Of a stretch of DNA of 64,000 nucleotides, positions 1 through 8,658 are shown one piece after another. The notes under the pieces are model-generated. The model worked only from the letters and a program-made list of their open reading frames with translations, was not told where the DNA came from and did no database searches. This DNA comes from Kitasatospora sp. SolWspMP-SS2h (GTDB lineage: Bacteria > Actinomycetota > Actinomycetes > Streptomycetales > Streptomycetaceae): NCBI RefSeq assembly GCF_003259315.1, contig NZ_QLLT01000004.1, forward strand, positions 186,001 through 250,000, given 5' to 3'. The position numbers and the translations under genes are program-made. Within the stretch, counting starts at the first letter, position 1. Each line of letters begins with the position of its first letter.

Positions 1-1306
1 CCGCGTCGAACACGTCGGCTGCGCACTCGGCCAGCCTGCCGGACGAGTTCAGCAGGCTGCGCAGGGCCTCCTCCGGACTCAGGGGAGGCCAGACGCGTTC
101 GACGAGCCCGGCGACCTGGCGATGGCGCTCGACGCTCTTCCGAACGGTCCGGTCGCGAGCACGCTGCGGGAAACCCTGCTTCAGCGCGGCCAGCAGGAGG
201 TCGACGAGGAGGTCGCGGAAGTGGTCACGGCAGGCTCGGTAGTGACCCGGTCTGCTGCGGGCGGCCTCGAAGACGCGGCGGACCTCGGACACCGGAACCC
301 TCAGCGGCGCGCTGCCCAGGACGATGGTGAACATCGGCTCGTCCTGCGCGTCCGCGGCGGCGGTGACGGCCGCGTCGATGGCGTCCGGCCGGCAGTTGCC
401 GTCGACCCGGCGCCGCAGCACCACCGCCATGCGCTCGTCCGACTTGACCCGCCGCACCGGAGGGGCGTCCTCGCCCCGAACGGCCCCCTCCCAGAGCAGG
501 GGGAGCTCGACCGCGGTGACATTGCGCGTGCCCAGCGTGGGGAGGACCCTGCCGACGTACTCCAGGAACCTCCGGTGCGGGCCCACCACCAGGATGTCCT
601 GCGCCTGAAAGCGCTTGTTGTCGACGAGCCAGGTGACCCGGTGCAGACCGACAGCGGACTTGCCGGTGCCCGGGCCGCCCTGGACGATCAGGATGTCCGT
701 GGACGGGCTGGCCACTAATGCCATCTGGTCGGGCTGGATGGTCTCGACGATGTCGCGCATGCGACTGCGACGGGCGCGGTCGAGGTCGCGGAGCAGCAGG
801 TCATCCACGGCAGGCTGCTGAGCCACGGCGATGGGGCCGAACACGTCGATGGGGGAGGGCGCGCCGCCCCCCGCACTGGTGGCGGTCGTGACCGTTGGAG
901 CTATTTCGTCGCGGTAGTCCCGGACCGTCCGCTCGTCGCAGTCGAGACGTCGACGCAACCGGACTTCTCCTGGGGCTTTCGGCGTGGCCAGGCGCCAGGC
1001 GGTGGCGAGCTCGTTCGTCCAGGATATGACGACGGTGTCGCGGGTCTCGGCATCGTGTACCGTCCGCCGCCCGAGGTAGAAGACCTCCTCCTCACCGCTC
1101 TTGTCCGACTGGGTATCCACCCGCATCGTGACGAGGTTCTCGCCCTCCAGACGGAACTCCTCCGCCCTGGCCAAGGACTCTGCCCTGGCCGCGATGCCGT
1201 CCTTCCCGGTGGCCGCAGCCCGGGCCGAGGAGGCGCCGGACAGTTCGGCGAGCTTTGCTTCGTAACAGGCGTACGCGCGATCGACCGCTCGTTGTTCGGT
1301 GGCCAT
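1..1306 (-). CDS. HelD-family RNA polymerase recycling ATPase, N-terminal part (cut by window edge)
   Basis: Reading on the minus strand from an ATG at 1304-1306, 435 codons are open to the window edge, so the C-terminal part is missing. The first ~60 residues are charged and helical, as in the coiled coil that HelD inserts into RNA polymerase. A Walker A motif GGPGTGKS lies at residues ~210-217, preceded by the DQMALVASP stretch typical of UvrD-like HelD proteins. HelD proteins bind RNA polymerase and use ATP to free it from DNA; the actinobacterial HelR branch also displaces rifamycins. I could not tell HelD from HelR, and I saw no rifamycin-associated element upstream. Codon 197 is TTA (716-718), so translation may depend on the bldA tRNA. 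Codon use is less GC-biased than in the neighbours, which hints at transfer. Confidence 0.85.
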   Translation of the reverse strand, partial: MATEQRAVDRAYACYEAKLAELSGASSARAAATGKDGIAARAESLARAEEFRLEGENLVTMRVDTQSDKSGEEEVFYLGRRTVHDAETRDTVVISWTNELATAWRLATPKAPGEVRLRRRLDCDERTVRDYRDEIAPTVTTATSAGGGAPSPIDVFGPIAVAQQPAVDDLLLRDLDRARRSRMRDIVETIQPDQMALVASPSTDILIVQGGPGTGKSAVGLHRVTWLVDNKRFQAQDILVVGPHRRFLEYVGRVLPTLGTRNVTAVELPLLWEGAVRGEDAPPVRRVKSDERMAVVLRRRVDGNCRPDAIDAAVTAAADAQDEPMFTIVLGSAPLRVPVSEVRRVFEAARSRPGHYRACRDHFRDLLVDLLLAALKQGFPQRARDRTVRKSVERHRQVAGLVERVWPPLSPEEALRSLLNSSGRLAECAADVFDA

Positions 1307-1574
1307 TACGGCCGACCTCGGTGACGTGCCCATGTGCTTCCCTCCCGCGGGGGCCGCACTGAGCGGCCACCCGCCTGCAGCCGCAACCTGCTTATCAGAG
1401 CGTCCACGCGGGTCGAGTACGGAAAGCCACATTCGTTGCGCAAGCGTAGAGTCCGGAGCCCTCCGTGCCGTTGAGGGTTGGGCAAAGCATTGGGGCATTG
1501 CATCTTGTCGTGGTGCGAAAGTGCGGCACGGTTGTTGATGGATGGACTACGCTCCAGGTCAGCTAGGGTGCCAG

Positions 1575-2024
1575 AGTGTTCCGCCGGTCTGGCTCGGCGA
1601 CAACTCCTCCGTCATGAAGCGCGTCGTCGAGCGGCTCTACGCCTGCTCGTCGGTCCTCAACGACCGTGGCCAGTACGCCTACTACGGCCGGGTCGGCGGC
1701 TGTCTGATCACCGGGAACGAGGACGGCGCGAAGCACTGCGCGATGAATGTCCTCTACAGCCTCCAGCACCTGGGCTTCACCGTCCCGCCGCAGGCCGACG
1801 CCGCCTGGGTCGGCGAGGCCGGGCCGGGGCCGTCCTACCTGGACGAGGGCTCCGGCGGCCCCGAGAACGACTTCACCAACCGGAACGTGACCTTCATGAC
1901 CTGGAACCAGCTGCACCTGGCCCGGATGCTCAAGGACGCCGGCGGCCTCCCCGCCCACGGCAACCAGCGCTCCGCGTGGGACGCCGGCTGCCGCTTCGAC
2001 TTCGAGAACCCCGAGCACCGGTAG
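1575..2024 (+). pseudogene. N-terminally truncated NADPH-dependent FMN reductase (flavodoxin fold) remnant
   Basis: The frame reads VPPVWLGDNSSVMKRVVERL and continues through YGRVGGCLITGNEDGAKHC and WVGEAGPGPSYLD to a stop at 2022-2024. This matches the C-terminal two thirds of flavodoxin-fold NAD(P)H-dependent FMN reductases, whose usual central motif is PVWLG. The FMN phosphate-binding N-terminal strand and loop are absent, and homology starts abruptly near 1578. The only in-frame start just upstream (ATG 1542) lacks a good ribosome-binding site and adds unrelated residues. I read this as a gene that lost its 5' end in a rearrangement next to the divergent HelD-type gene. The remaining reading frame is intact, so the loss may be recent. 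Confidence 0.7.
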
Positions 2025-2132
2025 GGCTCTCCCCTCCCCGTCCTACCCCTCCGGACCCGGACGGCGACTCGAAAACCGGAGATGCGCACGACCGCGTACC
2101 GCGGGGCCGGACGGTGGCCTAGGCTCGGAGGC

Positions 2133-2495
2133 ATGTCGAACCCCGACGGGCTGCTCGTCGATATCGCCGCGACGGTCGAATCCGAGCACAGCAACCAGAT
2201 GTCCGTGACAGTAGTGGTTCCCGGTGCGGTGATCACCGGCAGGCTCGCGCCGGCCGCCCTGTGGTGGGAGCGGGTGGCGGACGTCCTGCGCACGTCCGAC
2301 CACCTGAAACCGTTCGCCACCCTGTTCAGCCACCCCGCCGAGCCCGCGCCCTCACCGCCCACCCACCTCCACCTGCACCGGGCGAAGATCCTCCAGGGCG
2401 ACTTCGGCCTGCCCCACACCGGCGGCATGTACCGGATCGCCATCGCCGACATCAGCGCCTGGTCGGTCGGCGACCTCAGCTACTCCGACGACTGA
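2133..2495 (+). CDS. Small unknown protein, possibly GvpU-like
   Basis: This 120-residue protein starts at an ATG with GGAG just upstream. It has no signal peptide or membrane segment and looks like a small mixed alpha/beta domain. It contains a beta-rich part around residues 15-35 (MSVTVVVPGAVITGRL), and its tail carries MYRIAIADISAWSVGD. The layout, a strand with 'VTGRL', a variable middle and a second strand, weakly recalls the gas-vesicle accessory family GvpU, but no gas vesicle genes are nearby. It is followed by a strong hairpin (2508-2544). Function unknown. Confidence 0.6.
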   Translation: MSNPDGLLVDIAATVESEHSNQMSVTVVVPGAVITGRLAPAALWWERVADVLRTSDHLKPFATLFSHPAEPAPSPPTHLHLHRAKILQGDFGLPHTGGMYRIAIADISAWSVGDLSYSDD

Positions 2496-2507
2496 CCGCC
2501 CCCGCCC

Positions 2508-2544
2508 CACCGGGCCCCGCCCCCCGCCGGGGCGGGGCCCGGTG
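2508..2544 (+). terminator. Perfect GC hairpin after the small unknown gene
   Basis: A 16-bp perfect stem (2508-2523 with 2529-2544, arm CACCGGGCCCCGCCCC) has a 5-nt loop. It starts 12 bases past the stop of the upstream gene. Its second arm ends on the GTG at 2544 that would otherwise be the longest start of the next gene, which favours the later ATG at 2559. Confidence 0.75.
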
Positions 2545-2558
2545 TGTTCAATGGGCCC

Positions 2559-3440
2559 ATGGACTCCACGGACGGGAACGGACGGGCCGCCAGCCGGACC
2601 GCGGTGCTGGTCTGCCAGGGCCGGGCGGTCGCCGACGGCCGCACCGCGACGGGACGCTTCGCGGACCCGGTGGCGGTCCGGCTGCTGGGCCCCGCGGAAC
2701 GGGCGGTGGTCGACACCGTACGGGCCGGCACCCCGCCGCAGGGCTGGCAGGCCCGCACCGGCTACGAGAGCGTACGGGCCTGCGCCGAGGTGGCGGTGCC
2801 CCGGACGGTCGCCATCGACGAGGCCCTGCGGGAACGGGCCGACGGCCAGCTCGTGGTGCTGGGCGCCGGGTTGGACACCCGCGCCTGGCGGCTCACCGCG
2901 CTCGCCGGCACCGACGTGTGGGAGGTCGACCACCCGGCCTCCCAGCAGGACAAGCGCCGCCGCCTGGCCGACGCCGAAGTCCGGCCCGTCGCCCGCTCGG
3001 TGCGCTTCACCCCGGTCGACTTCGCCGTCGACGACCTCGGCGCGGCCCTGGCCGCCGCCGGACACGACGCCGCCGCCCCGACCACCTGGCTCTGGGAGGG
3101 CGTCGTCCCCTACCTCACCCGCGACCAGGTCCGCGCCACCCTCGCCGCGCTCACCGCCCGCTCCGCCCCCGGCAGCGCACTCGTCCTCAACTACCAGGCC
3201 CCCTCGGCCGCAGCGACCGCCGGACGGCTGCTGACCCGGCTGCTGCGCAACTCCATCACCGCGGGCGAACCCTGGCGCTCCCGGTGGACGCCGGAACGGA
3301 TGGCCGCCCTGCTCGCCGCACACGGCCTGCGGACGCGCTCCGACCAGGACCTGCTCACCCTCGCCCGGTCCCTCGACACCCCGGCCGCCACCCGCGCCCC
3401 GCTGCGTTCGGGTCGGGTGGCGGTCGCCGAACTCGCCTGA
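2559..3440 (+). CDS. Class I SAM-dependent methyltransferase, LCMT/PPM family
   Basis: The 293-residue protein belongs to the leucine carboxymethyltransferase-like family (TIGR00027 type) that is much expanded in actinobacteria. It opens with SRTAVLVCQGRAVADGR, carries the SAM-binding motif VVLGAGLDTRAW (about residues 90-101) and the following acidic loop VDHPASQQDKRR. Members transfer a methyl group from SAM, mostly to unidentified acceptors. The ATG at 2559 is preferred because the upstream GTG (2544) lies in a terminator hairpin; there is no strong ribosome-binding site. About 26 bases of the 3' end (3408-3434) recur imperfectly at 3481-3508, a small duplication. Confidence 0.85.
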   Translation: MDSTDGNGRAASRTAVLVCQGRAVADGRTATGRFADPVAVRLLGPAERAVVDTVRAGTPPQGWQARTGYESVRACAEVAVPRTVAIDEALRERADGQLVVLGAGLDTRAWRLTALAGTDVWEVDHPASQQDKRRRLADAEVRPVARSVRFTPVDFAVDDLGAALAAAGHDAAAPTTWLWEGVVPYLTRDQVRATLAALTARSAPGSALVLNYQAPSAAATAGRLLTRLLRNSITAGEPWRSRWTPERMAALLAAHGLRTRSDQDLLTLARSLDTPAATRAPLRSGRVAVAELA

Positions 3441-3640
3441 GGGGGTGGGGGGGAAGGGGAGGGGTCGCGTCGCGCTGTGCTCGGGCCGGGTGGCGGTCGC
3501 CGGACTCGGCCGGGTGGGCGGGCGGTCGGGGGCGGTGGGTGCCGGCGGGGCGTCAGCCGCCGACCGCCCGCCGCCCCTTCGGGCAACGGGCGGCGGGCAA
3601 CGGGCGGTGGGCGGCACGTGGCCGTCGGTGGCGCGGGTGG

Positions 3641-4858
3641 TCAGACGCGGATGCCGGGTTCTTCGGTTTCGGGGTGGGGACGAGGTTCGGAGGTGGCGGT
3701 CCGGTCGCGGCGGGTGAGGCGGGCGGCGAGGGGTTCGGTCCAGCGGGCGGCGAGGGGGCCGATGATGACGAGGAGCAGGACGTAGGCGGTGGCGAGCGGG
3801 CCGAGGGAGGGTTCGATGCCGGCGGTGACGGCGAGTCCGGCGATGACGATGGAGAACTCGCCGCGGGCGACGAGTGCGCCGCCGGCGCGCCAGCGGCCCT
3901 TGGTGGCGATGCCGGCCCGGCGGGCGGCCCAGTAGCCGGTGGCGATCTTGGTGAGGGCGGTGGTGAGGGCCAGGGCGAGGGCGGGCAGCAGGACGGGCGG
4001 GATGCTGGCCGGGTTGGTGTTGAGGCCGAAGAAGACGAAGAAGACGGCCGCGAACAGGTCGCGCAGCGGGCTGAGCAGGGTGTGGGCGCCTTCGGCGGCC
4101 TCGCCGGACAGCGCGATGCCGACGAGGAAGGCGCCGACGGCGGCGGAGACCTGGAGTTTCTGGGCGATGCCGGCGACCAGCAGGGTCAGGCCGAGGACGA
4201 CGAGGAGCAGTTTCTCGGGGTCGTCGTGGGAGACGAAGCGGGAGATGAGGCGTCCGTAGCGCAGGGCGACGAACAGGACGGCGCCGGCGGTGGCCAGGGC
4301 GATGGCGAGGGTGACGCCGCCGACCAGGAGTCCGGCCCCGGCCAGCAGGGCGGTGAGGATCGGCAGGTAGACGGCCATGGCGAGGTCCTCGAGGACCAGG
4401 ATGCTGAGGATGACCGGGGTCTCGCGGTTGCCGAGCCGGCCGAGGTCGCCGAGGACCTTGGCGATGACGCCGGAGGAGGAGATCCAGGTGACGCCGGCCA
4501 GGACGACGGCGGCCACCGGGCCCCAGCCGAGCAGCAGGGCCATGGCGGCGCCGGGCAGGGCGTTGAGGACGAAGTCGACCAGTCCGGCGGGGTACTGGCT
4601 CTTGAGGTTGGTGACCAGGTCGGCGGCGGTGTACTCGAGGCCGAGCATGAGCAGCAGCAGGATGACGCCGATCTCGGCGCCGGTGGCGACGAACTCCTCG
4701 CTGGCGCTGAGCGGGAGCAGGCCGCCGTGGCCGAAGGCGAGGCCGCCGAGCAGGTAGAGCGGGATGGGGGAGAGGCCGTAGCGGGCGCCTATTCGGCCGA
4801 GCAGCCCCAGGGTGAGGATGATCGCGCCGAGTTCGATGAAGACGGTGGCGGTGTGCAA
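3641..4858 (-). CDS. CPA2-family cation:proton antiporter (KhtU/KefB-like), membrane subunit
   Basis: A 405-residue membrane protein with about 12 hydrophobic segments and the Na+/H+ exchanger fold. It starts FIELGAIILTLGLLGRIGAR and has GLSPIPLYLLGGLAFG and GVTWISSSGVIAKVL motifs of the KefB/KhtU branch. It should exchange K+ or Na+ for protons across the plasma membrane. It lacks the C-terminal RCK domain of KefB/KefC, and that role is supplied by the TrkA-C protein encoded just upstream. The start is a TTG at 4856-4858. Its ribosome-binding site, AAGGGAG, lies in the last codons of the upstream gene, so the two are translationally linked. Confidence 0.9.
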   Translation of the reverse strand: MHTATVFIELGAIILTLGLLGRIGARYGLSPIPLYLLGGLAFGHGGLLPLSASEEFVATGAEIGVILLLLMLGLEYTAADLVTNLKSQYPAGLVDFVLNALPGAAMALLLGWGPVAAVVLAGVTWISSSGVIAKVLGDLGRLGNRETPVILSILVLEDLAMAVYLPILTALLAGAGLLVGGVTLAIALATAGAVLFVALRYGRLISRFVSHDDPEKLLLVVLGLTLLVAGIAQKLQVSAAVGAFLVGIALSGEAAEGAHTLLSPLRDLFAAVFFVFFGLNTNPASIPPVLLPALALALTTALTKIATGYWAARRAGIATKGRWRAGGALVARGEFSIVIAGLAVTAGIEPSLGPLATAYVLLLVIIGPLAARWTEPLAARLTRRDRTATSEPRPHPETEEPGIRV

Positions 4859-4862
4859 GCGT

Positions 4863-5348
4863 TCACTCCCTTCCGAGGATCACGGCGGCGGCGTCCACGC
4901 CTTCGCGGGTGCCGATCAGGATGAGGGTGTCCCCGCCGGCCAGCCGGAAGTCCGGGGCGGGGGAGGGGACGGCGCCGGTGCGGCGCAGGACGGCGACGAT
5001 GGAGACGCCGGTCTCGGTGCGCATCCGGGTCTCGCCGAGAGCGCGTCCGTTCCAGTGCGAGGAGCCGGTCAGTTCGACGCGTTCGGCGACCAGGCCGAGG
5101 CCGGAGGTGTGCAGCAGGTTGGGGCTGTGGTGGGTGGGGGTGAGCGCGTCGATGAGCGCGGCGCTCTCACCCTCCGTCAGGTGCAGGGAGTGGGCGCAGG
5201 CGTCCGGGTCCTCGCGGCGGTAGGTGTTGACGGTGCGGGTGCCGTCGCGGTGGGCGATGACCGAGACGTGTTGGCGTTCTCGGGTGGTCAGGTCGTACCG
5301 CACGCCGATGCCGGGCAGCGGGGTCGATTGCAGGCGCGAGACGGGCAC
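4863..5348 (-). CDS. TrkA-C domain regulatory subunit of the antiporter (KhtT-like)
   Basis: A soluble 161-residue protein. The N-terminal half (PVSRLQSTPLPGIGVRYDL) matches KhtT-type subunits, and the C-terminal half is a TrkA-C/RCK_C domain (RVELTGSSHWNGRALGETRM, GDTLILIGT). In KhtT this domain binds nucleotides such as c-di-AMP and opens the antiporter; I infer the same role here. The GTG at 5346-5348 is preferred because GGAGGA lies seven bases upstream; a longer ORF to 5423 has no such signal. The downstream antiporter starts four bases after the stop, so the two form one operon. Confidence 0.88.
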   Translation of the reverse strand: MPVSRLQSTPLPGIGVRYDLTTRERQHVSVIAHRDGTRTVNTYRREDPDACAHSLHLTEGESAALIDALTPTHHSPNLLHTSGLGLVAERVELTGSSHWNGRALGETRMRTETGVSIVAVLRRTGAVPSPAPDFRLAGGDTLILIGTREGVDAAAVILGRE

Positions 5349-5601
5349 GGTGCATTCCTCCGGGTGCAGGTCGGGACGGTCGTCCCACCCTTTCAGAGGC
5401 GGGCCCGGGATCGTAAGGGTCAACCGAAGGTAAAGGCATTCCCAAGAGGGTGACCTTCCCCACGCCGGGTCTCCCGTCCGGTCCGGGGCCGGGCCCGTCC
5501 GGTCCCGGACCGAGCGCGGGCCGAGCGCGGACCTAGCGCGGGGACGGCGGCGGGCCGGGAGTGGCGCGTCGGCTCCCGCGCGGCCTTCTGAACCGTCATC
5601 T

Positions 5602-5617
5602 GGGAGAGCGCTCTCCC
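5602..5617. promoter_or_regulatory. Palindromic operator, LacI type (distal)
   Basis: The perfect 16-bp palindrome GGGAGAGCGCTCTCCC has the central CG and GAGCGCTC core seen in actinobacterial LacI-family operators (CebR type). It lies 235 bp before the glycosidase start. It shares the core GGAGAGCGCTCTCC with the site at 5780. Confidence 0.7.
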
Positions 5618-5779
5618 GGCACGGTCCCGGGAAATCGAGATGTTGGCGCCAGGGTCTCTACTTTTCTCTCGCCATGAACTAACCTGATGCGGCGGCGTTT
5701 CCCCCAGGTGACGCTGAGGTTTCAAGCCACCCCCACGGCAGGCTTGACGCCCGGTGCATCCTGGTCCGACACTCCGCCT

Positions 5780-5793
5780 GGAGAGCGCTCTCC
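5780..5793. promoter_or_regulatory. Palindromic operator, LacI type (proximal)
   Basis: A second perfect palindrome, GGAGAGCGCTCTCC, lies 178 bp downstream of the first and 43 bp before the glycosidase start. Two matching sites flanking the promoter area suggest looping or cooperative repression by one LacI-family dimer pair. Which regulator binds is not shown; two LacI genes lie elsewhere in the window. Confidence 0.7.
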
Positions 5794-5836
5794 GCTGTTT
5801 TCCCCACCCCACCCACCGCTCACAGCAGGAGGAGCC

Positions 5837-8446
5837 ATGCGGCTCGCCCCTCCCCCTTCCGGTGCCCCCATGCGCCGGACGCCTGCCGTACTCGCCGCGG
5901 CGGCCCTGGTCGCCGGTGCCGTCATGACGATCCCGGGCACCGCGCAGGCCGCGGACTCGCTGATCTCGCAGGGCAAGGCGGTCACCGCGTCGTCCATCGA
6001 GAACGGCGGCACCACCGCGGCCGGTGCCGTCGACGGCGACCTCGGCACCCGCTGGGCCTCGGCGGCCTCCGACCAGCAGTGGCTGCAGGTCGACCTCGGC
6101 TCCGTCTCCAGTATCAGCAAGGTCCAGCTGAACTGGGAGACCGCGTACGGCAAGGCGTACCAGATCCAGACGTCCAACGACGGCACCACCTGGACGACGA
6201 TCTACTCCACCACCACCGGCGCCGGCGGCACCGAGGTGCTGAACGTCTCCGGCTCCGGCCGCTACGTGCGGATGAACGGCATCACCCGCGGCACCGGGTA
6301 CGGCTACTCCCTCTGGGAGTTCCAGGTGTACGGCACCCTCGGTGGCACGCCCACCGGCAACCCGTCCACCCCGACGGGCGGGACCTGCTCCACCGACAAC
6401 GCGGCCCAGGGCAAGACCGCCACCGCCTCCTCCACCGAGAACGGCGGCACCCCGGCCTCCGCCGCGGTCGACGGCAACACCGGCACCCGCTGGTCCTCGG
6501 CCGCCGCCGACCCGCAGTGGCTCCAGGTCGACCTCGGCTCCGTGCAGCAGCTGTGCAAGGTCGACCTCAAGTGGGAGGCCGCGTACGGCAAGGCGTACCA
6601 GATCCAGGCGTCCAGCGACGGCACCACCTGGGCGACGATCTACTCCACCACCACCGGCGCCGGCGGCAACGAGACGCTCAACGTCTCCGGCTCCGGCCGC
6701 TACGTGCGGCTGTACGGCACCCAGCGCGCCACCAACTACGGCTACTCGCTGTGGGAGCTGGGCGTGCACACCGGCGGCGGCACCTCCACCGTCCCGCCGG
6801 TGCAGGGCGGCGGCGACCTCGGCCCGAACGTGCTGGTCTTCGACCCGTCCACGCCGAACATCCAGGCCACGGTCGACCAGGTCTTCGCCAAGCAGGAGTC
6901 GAACCAGTTCGGCACCGACCGCTACGCGCTGCTGTTCAAGCCGGGCACGTACAACAACATCAACGCCCAGATCGGCTTCTACACCTCGATCGCGGGCCTG
7001 GGCCTGAACCCGGACGACACCACCTTCAACGGCGACGTCACCGTCGACGCGGGCTGGTTCAACGGCAACGCCACCCAGAACTTCTGGCGCTCCGCCGAGA
7101 ACCTGCACCTCAAGCCGGTCAGCGGCACCGACCGCTGGGCCGTCTCGCAGGCCGCGCCGTTCCGCCGGATGCACGTCGAGGGCGGCCTCAACCTCGCCCC
7201 CGCCAGCTACGGCTGGGCGTCGGGCGGCTACATCGCCGACTCCAAGATCGACGGCCAGGTCGGCAACTACTCGCAGCAGCAGTGGTACACCCGCGACAGC
7301 TCCATCGGCGGGTTCTCCAACGGCGTGTGGAACCAGACCTTCTCCGGTGTCCAGGGCGCCCCCGCCCAGGGCTTCCCGAACCCGCCGTACACCACGCTCG
7401 ACACCACGCCGGTCTCGCAGGAGAAGCCGTTCCTGTACCTGGACGGCAACGCCTACAAGGTGTTCGTGCCCGCCAAGCGCACCAACGCCCGCGGCACCTC
7501 CTGGGGCAACGGCACCCCGCAGGGCGCCTCGCTGCCGCTCAGCCAGTTCTACGTGGTGAAGGCCGGCGCCACCGCCGCCACCATCAACCAGGCGCTCGCC
7601 CAGGGCCTGAACCTGCTCTTCACCCCCGGCGTCTACCACGTCGACCAGAGCATCAACATCACCCGCCCGGACACCGTGGTGCTCGGCCTCGGCCTCGCCA
7701 CCGTCATCCCGGACAACGGCGTGACCGCGCTCAAGGTCGCCGACGTCGACGGCGTCAAGGTCTCCGGCCTGCTGCTGGACGCCGGCACCGTCAACTCCCC
7801 GGCCCTGCTCCAGGTCGGCAACGACACCCCGGGCGCGAACCACGCGGCCGACCCGATCGTCATCCAGGACGTCTTCGTCCGGGTCGGCGGCGTCACCGCC
7901 GGCAAGGCCACCAACGGCATGGTGATCAACAGCAACAACACCATCGTCGACCACACCTGGATCTGGCGCGCCGACCACGGCGCGGGCGTCGGCTGGGAGA
8001 GCAACCGCTCCGACTACGGCTTCGTCGTCGGCGGCAACGACGTCCTCGCCACCGGCCTGTTCGTCGAGCACTTCAACAAGTACGACGTGTGGTGGAAGGG
8101 CAACGGCGGCCGGACGATCTTCTTCCAGAACGAGAAGGCGTACGACGCCCCCAACCAGGCCGCGATCCAGAACGGCAGCACCAAGGGCTACGCCGCCTAC
8201 AAGGTCGAGAACAACGTCACCACCCACGAGGGCTGGGGCCTGGGCAGCTACTGCTACTTCAACGTCGACCCGACCATCGTGATGGACCACGGCTTCGAGG
8301 TCCCGAACGCCCCCGGCGTCAAGCTGCACGACGTCCTGGTCAACTCGCTGGGCGGCAACGGCCAGTTCCTGCACGTGGTCAACAACACCGGCGCCGGGAC
8401 CTCCGGCACCGGGACCGTCCCCTCCAACCTGGTCTCCTACCCGTAA
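5837..8446 (+). CDS. Secreted protein: two F5/8-type (CBM32-like) domains plus beta-helix glycosidase (GH55-like)
   Basis: An 869-residue exported protein with a Sec signal ending PGTAQAA near residue 37. Two coagulation factor 5/8-type carbohydrate-binding domains follow (about 40-165 and 185-315; each has DG.LGTRW or DGNTGTRW and QWLQVDLGSV). After a Gly-rich linker comes a ~550-residue parallel beta-helix region (ADHGAGVGWESNRSDYGFVV, FNKYDVWWKGNGG) typical of the pectate-lyase-like GH55 group, whose members cut beta-1,3-glucans. Some homologues carry the misnomer 'adenylyl cyclase'. The two binding domains are nearly identical at DNA level (6139-6270 against 6579-6710), so they arose by recent duplication. 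The start has a strong AGGAGGAG site. Two LacI-type palindromes upstream imply sugar-controlled expression. Confidence 0.85.
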   Translation: MRLAPPPSGAPMRRTPAVLAAAALVAGAVMTIPGTAQAADSLISQGKAVTASSIENGGTTAAGAVDGDLGTRWASAASDQQWLQVDLGSVSSISKVQLNWETAYGKAYQIQTSNDGTTWTTIYSTTTGAGGTEVLNVSGSGRYVRMNGITRGTGYGYSLWEFQVYGTLGGTPTGNPSTPTGGTCSTDNAAQGKTATASSTENGGTPASAAVDGNTGTRWSSAAADPQWLQVDLGSVQQLCKVDLKWEAAYGKAYQIQASSDGTTWATIYSTTTGAGGNETLNVSGSGRYVRLYGTQRATNYGYSLWELGVHTGGGTSTVPPVQGGGDLGPNVLVFDPSTPNIQATVDQVFAKQESNQFGTDRYALLFKPGTYNNINAQIGFYTSIAGLGLNPDDTTFNGDVTVDAGWFNGNATQNFWRSAENLHLKPVSGTDRWAVSQAAPFRRMHVEGGLNLAPASYGWASGGYIADSKIDGQVGNYSQQQWYTRDSSIGGFSNGVWNQTFSGVQGAPAQGFPNPPYTTLDTTPVSQEKPFLYLDGNAYKVFVPAKRTNARGTSWGNGTPQGASLPLSQFYVVKAGATAATINQALAQGLNLLFTPGVYHVDQSINITRPDTVVLGLGLATVIPDNGVTALKVADVDGVKVSGLLLDAGTVNSPALLQVGNDTPGANHAADPIVIQDVFVRVGGVTAGKATNGMVINSNNTIVDHTWIWRADHGAGVGWESNRSDYGFVVGGNDVLATGLFVEHFNKYDVWWKGNGGRTIFFQNEKAYDAPNQAAIQNGSTKGYAAYKVENNVTTHEGWGLGSYCYFNVDPTIVMDHGFEVPNAPGVKLHDVLVNSLGGNGQFLHVVNNTGAGTSGTGTVPSNLVSYP

Positions 8447-8472
8447 CGGGAAACCACGGCCAGTACGGAACC

Positions 8473-8509
8473 GGCGGCCACCGTCCCCATGCCCGGGGCG
8501 GTGGCCGCC
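8473..8509 (+). terminator. Terminator hairpin of the glycosidase gene
   Basis: GGCGGCCACCG (8473-8483) pairs perfectly with CGGTGGCCGCC (8499-8509), with a further CCCC/GGGG stem inside. It begins 27 bases after the stop codon. Confidence 0.75.
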
Positions 8510-8615
8510 ACCGTTTCGTCCCGCCGACCGCGCCGACCGCGCCGAACACGTCGACCGGGACGGGTGGGACGGACGCGCCGACCGGGACGGGCGGGCCGGC
8601 GCGAACGCGGAGAAG

Positions 8616-8658
8616 CCGGGCACCGCGCCCCGTGCAGGGGGAAGGGCGCGGTGCCCGG
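8616..8658. terminator. Second GC hairpin
   Basis: Arms CCGGGCACCGCGCCC (8616-8630) and its exact complement (8644-8658) form a 15-bp stem with a 13-nt loop. It may be a back-up terminator insulating the sigma-factor gene. Confidence 0.6.

Larger units (their letters stand above)
5349..5836. other. Divergent intergenic region with two LacI-type operators
   Basis: These 488 bases separate the minus-strand antiporter operon from the plus-strand secreted glycosidase. They hold two perfect GAGAGCGCTCTC palindromes (listed separately) and an AT-richer stretch around 5635-5690 (TCGAGATGTTGGCG... CTACTTTTCTCTCG) that is the likely promoter area. I see no credible small gene; the very long minus-strand frame crossing it is a codon-bias artefact. 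Confidence 0.6.

Noticed and set aside
1307..1560. Rifamycin-associated element upstream of the HelD-type gene
   Set aside because: I looked for the characteristic TTGCGGCAA-centred palindrome and did not find it.
2261..4924. 887-codon plus-strand frame over the methyltransferase and antiporter
   Set aside because: It lies out of frame with the methyltransferase and antisense to the antiporter. It has no domain.
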